Source of the DNA: Semisulcospira habei
Lineage: Eukaryota; Mollusca; Gastropoda; Semisulcospiridae
Direction of reading: 5' to 3'
DNA length: 64,000 nucleotides
NCBI GenBank assembly: GCA_036245525.1
Contig: BTPG01000006.1
Span: forward strand, 90,321,504 to 90,385,503
Position 1 is the stretch's first letter. The number at the start of each line of letters is the position of its first letter. This document shows, in pieces, positions 12,901-24,900 of this stretch. A model generated the notes under the pieces. It worked only from the letters and a program-made list of their open reading frames with translations. It searched no databases and had not been told where the DNA came from. The translations under genes and the position numbers were made by a program.

Positions 12901-15900
12901 CCGTTGCTAAAATCACCACGGGACAGCCAAAAGGTTAACCCTCAGGTCCATACAGCCACTGGTACTTACAGTACCAGTGGCTGTATGTACAGGGGGATTA
13001 CCTATTTAACCACAAGTTTTGTCTCCTAACAACTGTGTACTCAATACAGGAGATGGATTGACCATAATAATGCAAGACTAGTGCAAGATTAACTTGGCGC
13101 CTTGAATTATCATGGTTGATCCATCTACTGCTGTAGTGCTTCAGGGCGAAATGGGTAAATTTGTTATTTGTCATGTTTAACTGGAGTAATCTTTCATTTT
13201 CTATTTGTAGAGATGATTACCCTGGAAGCCGCAACAGCTATAATAATCCTGGCGACGGCTACTCGGGCCGAGGAGGACAAGGGTACCAAGACAACTACGC
13301 AGACCCGCCCTACAACAATGGCCCCTACAGGGGCTCCCCCACAGATGACCACTACAACCCGGCCCCACCGGGCGGGGGGTATGGCAACTACATGGACGAT
13401 AGAGACAATGCCCCTGGACAGTACAGCGGCGATCAGTACAGTGACCGCCACGACGATTCCATGCCCCCGCGCCATGATGACTCCTTTCAGGGGCAGCGGC
13501 CTTGGGTTGGGGACCAGCCGTCGTATGAACAGGACCACTATGCTGATGCCCCTCGTCAGCGGGGAAGTTATGACCAGGATCCTGTACAGTATGGGGATGG
13601 TGGTGCCCCCCGGCAGCGTGGCAGTTATGATCAGGATCCTGGGCAGTATGAAGGTGCCCCACGTTACCGTGGCAGTTATGACCATGAAGGACCCGAGGGT
13701 CAGTACGCTGACAATGCACCGAGATACCGCGGAAGCTATGACCATGAAGGGGGACCAGAACCATACGGTGGCCCCCCGCCTGATGAACAGATGCCCCCTG
13801 GATATCGTGGCAGCTATGATCGTGAACCTCCGGACAATTACGGCGGAGGACCTCCCCCAGATGAAGATGCCCCCAGGTATCGTGGCAGTTACAACAACGG
13901 CCCAGACTTGTCGCGTGACCCTGGCATGAATGATGACCCGAGTCGCAGGTTTGAGGGTCTGCCACCTGTCCAAGCTGACCCATTTGCAGACGACCCGTTC
14001 AAGGATCAGCGCAGCCATGACGGCTCCTTCTCCCACCTGCGGGATGAGGGCCCTTACAACCGCGGCCCTTCACCCTACAACCGAGGGCAGTCGCCAGCGG
14101 GAGGTAGTGATTTTTACGGAGACAGATACTATGGTGAATATAGTTTTGGTCCCCATACGCCTGCATGGACGGCCTGTCTGCCCGCCTGTTTCTCACGTTT
14201 TCATTCTTTGGGCAGGCTGGTTTTGCATGTTGTTCTGCACTTACTGAAACACTTGCAGTTCTGAGTTTCCCTGAGTTCTGACTGATACTTTCTAGTTGCA
14301 GTTGATGAATCAACCTCCACAGTTCAAGGTAGTGCCTGATTAGCTTGGCGCCTTGACAGGCGCCAAGCTAATCAGGCACTATCCTTAAACAGCCATGGTT
14401 GATCCATCTACCACTGTCGTTTTTCACTACTGAATGAGGCAGTAGATGTTTATGTTCTCAGTTTGAAAAACTACACATTTTTGAAGGCAAAAAACTTAAT
14501 TTTGGTTGTTCTGTGAAACTTACTTTCTCTTTTCTGGCACGGTTACAGTGAAGTTAGCTCCTCTGCTGTAGTTTCAGTTCTCGTTGAATTGTCATCTGTA
14601 TTTTCTATTACAGTTTTTTCTTCTTATATGCTGTGTTGTTGGTCATGTATCACAGTCCGACTTGTTAATATTGGAGGTTCGTTTGAAACAAACGACTCAA
14701 CGAATGAGAGCAAAATCACGGTGGATAACCAGCTTCTGCAGTAAGCATAAACAACATTCCAGACATCTCCAAGAGGCATAGATCCTCATAAGCCCCAGGC
14801 TCATGAGAATCTATGCCTCTTTGAAATGTTTGGAGTGTTGTCTATGTTGCAAAAGTTGGTTATCCACCTTGACTTCACTCTCGTTTGATGTTGGGAGTCG
14901 TCTGGCGTAAACATAACCACTCTGTTCTTTGCCTGTCACTGTTCATTGAACGGAGGTTTTATTTCTTTCTCTTCTACAGTTCCTCTTTTTCTGAATCATT
15001 CAGTTTGTGACTTTTAATCAGAAAATTCTACTTTTTCTGCGTACTTCTGGTGTTAGTTTGACCTACACGTTCACGGTGTTAAAAATCTGAGGATTACTTG
15101 TTTTTCTCCTACTACTTTGCAATTTGTTTTATTTCCTCAGTTGCTTGTTTGTATGTAGTTGTTTTTTTATGGGGGGGGGGGGGGGGGGGGGGGTAGTGCC
15201 TTGCTCGGTGTTGTGTCTAAACTTTAGTTTGTGTCATCACAAATGTGAACTGGTCAGTGATTTTGGACGTCGCAGCTAATGACCGTAAGGTCCAGAATCA
15301 CAGACCAGATGCATGTTAACCCTTTGTCAGTAGCGGTTTTTGTTGTGATGATTCCTGACAGAATCATCACAATTAAAATTGCTACGGACAGCCAAAAGGT
15401 TAACAATTCAGAGTCTTCCTCTAAAGCACTGTCGCCTCGCCTGTCTTGCATGCACTGTGGAGTTGCTGTTGTCTGTTCTGAAAATAGATAATTTTTCTAT
15501 TTCTGTATTAAAACGCCTTTAGCATTGACACATAATTTTGATTAGATAAGTTTGTTATCAGTGTTGATTCTGCTACAGTAGCTCCTGTTTTTAAATGACT
15601 AGCCTTTTATTGCAAGAAAAAAGTGGTCTTAAATGACAGGTGTTCTCTCAAGACAAGTTTTGCAGGGCAGACAGAGTTACCTGTGACCCTGTCATTAGTG
15701 ACCATCATTTAGATGGGCCACAGCGACCTAAATGATGGTCTTCAACCCAACTAACCCCTAGACCGCATTTCCCAAATTGTGGAGGTGCCACCTAACGACT
15801 ATGCAGCAGTTGCAGGAGATGGACCGACCATGATAATTCAGGGGTAGTGCTAGATTAGCTTCATGCTTGGTGCCTGACGGTGCCGAGCTAATCTGGCACT

Positions 15901-18900
15901 ACCCTTGAATTATCATGGTCGATCTATCTCTTGCTTTAGGGCATCAGAGCGAAAAGGGTGAATGACAGTGATATCTCTCATACAGGCAATTGCTCAGATC
16001 AGGTTCTGTCGTGTTATGATAGTTATTTTGTGACTGAGTGTTTCCCTCGTAGGAAATGTTTCTATCAATAGGAAATGTTTGTATCATTGGGAAATACGGA
16101 TAACCTAACATTTGTGTGCTTGTTCATGATTTCAGACCTTTTACAGCTCTAGTCTGTAAGGTCCAAGATTACACACCAGCACACATTTATTGCATTAATC
16201 ATTTTTATATTTTTGCCTGCATACTTCCTATGGATGGTATTGCAGATTATTGCTTCCTTAGTTGTAAATTAGTTGGTAATAAAATACTAACATGCAAAAG
16301 AAATGAAATATCATTTGAAGTGGGTTTTTTATGTCTAATGATGTCACATTTCTTTTGCTCATCAGTATATTTTGATTTTGTAAAAAAAAGCTCTTTTTTC
16401 TGAGTTTTTGTTAAATTCATTAACAGTAACAGTAGGGCTGATAGTACATATTAACCCCCATGTGCATGCAACCACTGATACTGTCACAGTACCAGTGATC
16501 GCTTTCTCATTGGGGTTAAACAGTTGTTTTGTCCCTGTGAGTCACACATAACTTTCTGTCCTACAGATCTGAGAGCAAATGACTACGACGGTCGACCATA
16601 CAACGCAGATGACAGTTATCCTCAGGACGGCGGTGCGCCACGTTACGACGATTACCCTGACTCACGGCCATACCACCCAGACGATATTGAGATGGCGAGA
16701 AGGATGGAGGGCATGCAACTTGGGGCACCTCCTGAGGACCGTCATACACCGTCTATTGACGGCAGGCCGCCAGGTTGGTTGTGGTGGTTGATTTCTGGAT
16801 AATACATGTATTTTAAATATTTAAAAAGTTGTTTTAAAAAAAAATCAGCAGAACACTCATGGATTTTACCAAGTGAAATCTTGTTTTACGTATAGGACCC
16901 CTAACAAGCCTGACAATGATGATGATTACTATGATGATAGAGAGACAGTGATAGTGTCATTGCATACATTGTACCTCCACATGGAGAGAGAGAAAAGAGA
17001 AAGAGAAAAACAGCACTATGACCCACCAAAATTTGTTAGGACAGTTTGCCTTTAACCGTTTGGTTGTCAGGAACACTTTTTGTTGCGATTTGGTTGTCGG
17101 GAACACTTTTTGTTGCGTTAACTGTTACGTTTGTGGTTGTGTTATTTTTTTGAGAGCATGTGTGTGTTAATCATAGGAAAGATCCAATATTCATTTGAGT
17201 TGTTTTGGATAAGAATTACGTACCTTTTTAGTAGGATTCATTTTCTTTTGCACGGGGAATTGCGATCGATTTTTGTTGTGATGTGTATTTTCGCTACAAT
17301 GTTGTAAAGTTTGACCTACATTAGACTGGAAGGTTCGAGTAGGGTCGCGATCTTTCTAGTGACCTCAGATATGACATCAAAGTTGATGGTTACATTTCGC
17401 AACGTTTTATTGAATGTGCCTAGACGTTAGTAGAAACTTGTGGATTGATCTAAAGTGTTCTTTTTAATGAATATTAATGAGTTTTGGTTACGTCTTCTTT
17501 TCTGATTGGTTGTATTGTGTGAATTTGCAGGATTGTTCAGAAAATCTGTAATAGGATAAAAGACAGTGTTAGGAAATATGTGTGTACATTGTATGAAAGA
17601 CGCAGTGTGTCAAAAGTATTGATGCATTTTAGAGGAGACAGTGTATCAGAGTGGATGCATTGTGCTGAGACTGCATCACTGCAATAAAATATTTTTGAAA
17701 CTGTTACTCCTGTGTGGTCTACAACCTTGTGCCACGTGTAACAAGTTGCAGCTGAGTGAAATTTCTTTACAAGAACCCTACGTGACTGCGTCTGGTGTGA
17801 TTGTATCATACTACGACTACGATTACCATGTAACAGACTTCTGCAGGAATTATCGCTACTGAAGGCGCAAACAACAGCCAAAGGGTTAACAGCCATAGTT
17901 AATTATACTTGTATTTTAACTCTTGCATAACAAATTTTGTACTGGGTTGTTTTCAGCCCCCTCTCCCAAATACAATCAAGAGCATGTAATTGACCTCTAT
18001 ATTTCTTCAAGTATAGTACCTGATGTTGATCAGGCACTACCTTTGACCTGTCATCTGCATCTGATTTATAAATTATATTTTGTTGTTTCAGTTGGTGGTT
18101 TCCTGAGGCCCCCAGATCTTCAAGAGGTGATAGATTACCTGAATTACCCCGACGACAGTGTCAAAGCCAATGCGGCCGCATATCTCCAGCATATCTCTTA
18201 CAATGATGATGGCATCAAGGCAAAAACAAGGTCAGATCATGAATTTTTTGATACTCTGCAGTGGGGGATGGATCGATCAAGCTATTCTGGCACCACCCAT
18301 GAGCTGTCATTGTGGGTGGGTCTCTTGAGCGGTTGTGCAGTTGTTAGAAATCAACTTTCAAGTCGATAACTTTGACCGCCAAGCTAAATTTAATGTGTCA
18401 AACAGTGTTTTCTTGCAGATTGACAGTTATTGTGATGACAAGAACACTGTTAACTCCTTCAGCCCGACGCACGTTTTTCCCAACAGGAGATGGATCGACC
18501 ATGATAATTCAAGGGTAGTGACAGCCTTGAATTATCATGGTCGACCCATCTCCTGCTGTAGTGCGTCAGGGCTGAATGGGTTGGGACAACTGGAGTGAAT
18601 ATGTTGGTTTCAGTGTTATAATCTTTTTCCTTTTGTTACTTTTAAAGTTTCAGACATATTTGAGGAAACATATTGTTATTATATTCTTTAATAAATTGAT
18701 TGAGCATAATAATGGATTCATGAATAAGTGAGTCATTTTCACAGATAGAGAGTAGACATTTTGGTTGATTTTATAGCCAGATATTTTCTCAGTAGCTGTT
18801 TACTTTCTGTTAAGAATTGAATTAGAAGTTCTTTCTTTTTCATGATTGCAGAGGTTTGGATGGAATTCGGCCCCTGATTGGTCTGTTGAGTCACGAGCTG

Positions 18901-21900
18901 ACAGAGGTTCACAAAAATGCCTGTGGTGCTCTTCAGAATCTGTCCTTCGGCAAGGCCAATGATGACAATAAGGTATAGAATTTGACTTTGATAGTATCGG
19001 TACAGTGTGAATACATGTATTTTGATAGCACTTGTTTTGAAGTGACTCTAAGCAACTGTTCTATTTGAAAACTTTGTCTTAAAAAACCCTCGTCATTGGG
19101 AATACACCAGTATGTGAAATAAGTTTGACTAAAATAGTTCAAGGGTAGTGCCAGAATAGCTTGGCGCCTCTAGGCGCCAAGCTATTCTGACACCACCCTT
19201 GAACTAAAGCCATTGGTCTATATCCTTATCTGTAAGTACTATCTTGCTTATGGCAGTGCACACATTTGAAGGTTTTAGCCTCAGTATGATATGGGTTAAC
19301 ATAGTGTTCTGTCCAGTACATGTTACTTCAGGTCCTTTGTCTTTTCTTTCGTTTTTACAACTGTTTGTTTAGTTCATGTGAATTATTTCTGTTTTTGTAA
19401 TGTCGGAAAGCTACTTTTGTAATTCACTAAAACTTAAAAAAAAAAAAAAAAAAAAATGAAGTAAAATAAATCAGGCAACTGTTGAGTCAAATTGAAAATA
19501 TGTGTGTCTTGCACTATGGTTCCTTCCATCTGAAAATTCAGCCAGATCCAGTCAAGAACAGTGAGAGACATATATCGTCATAAGCTCCTTCCTCTGCAAG
19601 AGACATAGACTATCATGAACCCCTGCCTCTGCAAGAGACATAGACTATCATGAACCCCTGCCTCTGCAAGAGACATAGACTATCATGAACCCCTGCCTCT
19701 GCAAGAGACATAGACTATCATGAACCCCTGCCTCTGCAAGAGACATAGACTATCATGAACCCCTGCCTCTGCAAGAGACATAGACTATCATGAACCCCTG
19801 CCTCTGCAAGAGACATAGACTATCATGAACCCCTGCCTCTGCAAGAGACATAGACTATCATGAACCCCTGCCCCTGCAAGAGACAGACTATCATGAACCC
19901 CTGCCTCTACAAGAGACATAGACTATCATGAACCTCTGCCTCTGCAAGAGACATAGACTACCATGAGCCCCTGCCTCTGCAAGAGACATAGACTACCATG
20001 AACCCCTGCCTCTGCAAGAGACAGACTACCATGAACCCCTGCCTCTGCAAGAAACATAGACTATCATGAGCCCCTGCCTCTGCAAGAGACAGACTATCAT
20101 GAACCCCTGCCTCTGCAAGAGACATAGACTACCATGAGCCCCTGCCTCTGCAAGAGACATAGACTACCATGAACCCATGCCTCTGCAAGAGACATAGACT
20201 ACCATGAGCCCCTGCCTCTGCAAGAGACATAGACTACCATGAACCCATGCCTCTGCAAGAGACATAGACTACCATGAACCCCTGCCTCTGCAAGAAACAT
20301 AGACTATCATGAGCCCCTGCCTCTGCAAGAGACAGACTATCATGAACCCCTGCCTCTGCAAGAGACATAGACTATCATGAGCCCCTGCCTCTGGCAGGGG
20401 CTCATGGTAATCTATGTCGCTTGTGAATGGAAGAAAACTGTCAACACGAGAAATGGTGTATGTTGACAAAATGTTTTTGTGCAGAGAGCGATAAAGAACG
20501 AGGGTGGTATCCCAGAGCTGATCCGTCTGTTGAGGAAAACAGATCAGGAGGACGTGATGGACTCTGTCACTGGCATTCTCTGGAATCTCTCCTCATGCGA
20601 GGTGAGTCTGCCTTTTGTGAATTTATTATTATGAGTAATGTGGAAGAAGCCATTTCTGATTTTGTGCATATTTTAATCTGTTTTATTTGTAGCCTCTTTT
20701 GCAGCAGCATCAGAAATTCTGTAAGAAGCATTGACATTTATGTGAAGGCCATTGAATAAAGAATTGGTGTATTTTTTCGAAATGTTTGTTTTCTCAGAAA
20801 CTGTTTGATACTGTAAAGCAAATCTTTTATTTGGAAGTACTGTGCACCACTTACTATGCACTATTTCTTTGATCCCACTGAAGGTTAAGGGTCATGAGAG
20901 GTCAGAAATGCATGAAAAATAGGTTTTATATGTGCTGCATGTATTGTCAACTCAGAAGTCAAACTTGGTACACACTAGTGTTTCCAATGATTAAAAAAAT
21001 GTCGCATTTCTGTTGCTCCTCAGTATACTTACTCCTTTCAGTGACCTCTAGGTTAAGGTTAAGGTTAAGGTCATAAATAGCTAGAGTATGGTTGTGGACC
21101 TAAGCCATATGGTCTCTTCTACTCTTGTCTGACTCGTTCCCTGGTTGTTTATGTTCAGGACTTGAAGCAGGCGATATTAGAGGATGGATTGACAGTGCTG
21201 GTGAACGTAGTAGTGCTGCCATACTCTGGCTGGAGCTCCATTACGTCACAACCTTCACAGCGGCCGTGGACTACCGTCTTCCGCAACACAACAGGCATTC
21301 TCAGGTAATGCTTCTTTTTACTCACTTTGTCAAAAATGTTGACTCGTTTACCAATTGACACACTACAGCAGGAGATGGATTGACCATGATAATTCAAGGG
21401 TAGTGCCAGATTAGCTTGACGCCTGATGGCGCCAAGCTAATCTGACACTACTCTTGAATTATCATGGTCGATCCATTTCCTGCAGGTGGTACCTACGTAG
21501 TCGTTAGATGACACCTCCCAAATGAGGCCTTGGGGTTTAATGGGTTAAATTGAATTCATGTAAATATTATTCAGTCCTCATTAGCTTGCTTGAGCTTGCC
21601 ATTAGCACCATGAGAATGTACTCTGTTTGTGTTCTGTGTGTGAGTGAATGCGTGTGTTTCATGTCAGCATGCTTATTGAGCTCAGCTTGCAGTAGTCTTT
21701 TGAGCCAAAAGTGATTTCGATAAAATGTATATAATTTTATGATGCTTATTATTATGTTATTATTATTGCTATTATTATTATTAATATATGAGAAGGTGTT
21801 ATGAGCATCTGCCTTTTTTTGGCAAGAAAATGTCTTAACAGAGTTAAATTTATGGCTTTGAACATGTTTAGAAAATAGTAGGGCAGAACACATCAACATC

Positions 21901-24900
21901 AAAATTTTGTCCCTCTCCAGAAATATCAGCTCGGCTGGATACGACGCAAGGAAAAAGCTGCGGGAGTGTCGCGGTCTGGTGAACGCACTCATCCACACAC
22001 TTCAGATGGCCCACGACGAGATCATCAACTGTAAACCGGTGGAAAATGTTGTCTGCACCCTGAGGAATCTGTCCTACAGGATTCAGGAGATGGAGGACCC
22101 AGACTTCTACAAGCGACGGTCATTGCCTCGAAATGCCCCACCACCCAGCAAAGGTGAGTTGTTCGCTGTTGAGGTCTGTGTGGCCAGCAAGAAGTATAGA
22201 TTTTCATTCACGAGGCCTTGCAGTTGTTGTTTTTTTTAAAATAACATACTGTCCTCATTTTCAGTTTAATCCACCCAATTTGCAAAGGCATAGATCCTCA
22301 TGAGCCCATGCAGTTGCGTGGGCTCATGAGGATCTATGCCTTTGCAAACGGGTGGATAAAAACTGAAATGTTACAATCAATTTTTTTAACTGACCCTTTC
22401 GCACCTCCTAGTGATGGTGATGATGTACATTGTACAGAAAAATCCTGTAAAAATAAGAAAGTGTTATCATAAAATGTAATTTATAGCCTTTAACCCTTAT
22501 TATTCGGAATACACCAGTGTGTGAAATACATTTGACTAAAATAGTTCAAGGGTAGTGCCAGAATAGCCTCTAGGCGCCACCCTATTCTGGCACTACCCTT
22601 GAACTAAAGCCATTGGTCTCTGCAAGTACTATAATGTAGCTTGCATATGGCAGAGTACAAATTTGAAGCTTTTAGCCTCAGTATGATATGGGTTAACAGT
22701 CAGATCTTTTGCATATGCAGAAGTGGACACGTACACACATGTTTACAACATTAAAAGGAAGGAAATGCATACAATTTTTGTTGTTTACTGTTTTTTCAGC
22801 AGGCGGAGGAGGAGAAAATGCAGGTTGTTTTGGAGGCAACAACAAAAAAACGCCAAAGAAAACTACCGTCAAAGAGAATACAGCTCAGTTGTAAGTTCAG
22901 TGCCAGTCTTCTTGAGTAGTTCTTTCTAAATAAGATAAGGTAGAATAGCACTTTATTGTCATATGTTTAACTCTTTTGAGACATCCCGCATCCAGATTCG
23001 CGGCATAAAGCCACGAATCTGTATGCTTCACGTCTCGAAGGAGTTTAAAAAAAATTAGGAAATCGTCTCGGTGATATGCAAAAATAAAAGGGAGGACATA
23101 AGACACACATGAGATATCATTAAACTGGTTGTGGGCGTGCACCCACTCACATTAATTGTTATTCTAGTAAATAATATGACCTAAAGCCCGTTATGAATTA
23201 CAGGACAATAAACCAAGATTTCACAGTGATACAAATCACAGAAGATGTATCACAATATGAAACACATCTCACAGATGAAAAATAATTATGCTTATTGCTC
23301 GAACAATACTGTACATGCATTATGAGTAAACAGTGTGACGGATGGATCATGTTTTATGTTTTGTTTGTGTCATGAGTCTGGACAGCGGTTGGGTGAAAAC
23401 TATTTTTAAAAGGACTCGTGCGTGTTCTGATCGTGCTGTATCAACAACCTTATGGCAACAACTCAAACAACTCATGGGCTGGGTGGGAATCATCATTGTA
23501 TTATTCATCGTATTTGCATTTCCTGAGGGTCATGATTGTCAGTCGAACCGGCAGTTAGTTCATAAGAGCCCGTGCGTCGTTTTGACCCAACCCGCATATT
23601 AATTTCTGAACTTGCGGTACCGACTTGTAATTGCAGGTCACCCCCAAACCTTCCCCCATCCTCATCTGAATACCGGTCCCTATGGGGAAACGACATGATG
23701 ACGTTATACCTGAACGTGCTGAAGACCTGCACGAACCCGGTGTCCATTGAGGCTGCTGCGGGTGCAATACAGAATTTGACAGCTTGCGACTGGGCTGTGA
23801 GTTGTTATTTTGTTTTATTTCTACATATTAATAAAGCCCTTGTGCATGCAGCCAATGGTATACAAGAGGCATAGATCCTCATGAGCCCCTGCTAGGTGGG
23901 TGCTCATGAGGATCTGTGCCTCTTGTATAGTGTAATAGTACTGGTGGCTGCATGCACAAGGGGTTTGACCCATTTTGCACCGATGCACCCCTGCAGGAAA
24001 TGGATCAACCATGATAATTCAAGGGTAGTGCCAGATTAGCTTGGCACCATCAGGTGCCAAGCTAATCTGACACTACTCTAGAATTTTCATGGTCCATCCA
24101 ACTCCTGCAACTGGATAGGTGACACCTAATATTTGGGAAATGCAACCTTGGGGTTAAATGGGTTAAGCAGACCTGATTGTGACATAATTCAAGGTAAAGA
24201 TCATAACACAAAAATAATCATAAAAGTGGCTTCAGATTATCTCCATCCATTATGAAAAATATCGATCATCTCCACTTTTCGGTCAGTTTTTGAAACATCC
24301 ATAGAGTTAACTTTTGACGTCAGGTGTTGAGTATGTAGCATTATCAGGTTTCTTTTGACAAACATGGTCTTTGTGTAAAACAGTATGCACGTGTGGCAGC
24401 CTTCACACCTGCAGACTGATTCAGCATTTGTTTCCTCAAAATACATTACCGATGACATGATTTTGTGGAAGTGTCTACTACTTACTCAATTTTAGCCTAA
24501 GAACCCGTTGTGTTCCAACACAACCCGGGAGGCACTCGGGGAACCCCCAAGTGGGGCCGAGTTCATGCCAATCCAGTTCCGAGTCACGTGGTGACCAACC
24601 AGTCGTTCTACTTAGCTCACGCTGTGCAGACGTGTTTTCAACGTTAGTATGGTGCGACCGGTTTTCGCCCGGTTGTCTTGACTTGTTCTGGCTTCAGACT
24701 TTGGTGCTTCACCTGCGTCACTGCCTGTTCTGCCTTCTGGGAGGGCTTCATTGCCTGTGCTACCGGCCTGTCTCTTCTGCGCCTTCCTGGAGTGGCCCGG
24801 TCTTCGCCACGCTGACTCTGTTGGGACTCTCCCCGCTGTCGCGCGTTGAGGGTGTTTTGGAGGTTCCTTCCCCCGTCCCCGCTTCGACTGAGAGGTAAGG

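Noticed and set aside
13194..14036. Long antisense frame of 280 codons
   Set aside because: It is the mirror of catenin exon 3. The exon's frame is supported by splice phase, and the antisense frame crosses the intron boundary.
16873..17055. Acidic frame [17 protein letters not shown] after a possible acceptor (tacgtatag) as an extra catenin exon
   Set aside because: The phase does not fit exon 4 (phase 1); in the joinable frame a stop follows soon, and exon 4 joins exon 5 perfectly without it.
19564..20424. CRISPR-like array
   Set aside because: Contiguous 33-35 bp units without spacers, clearly derived from the core-2 hairpin arm.
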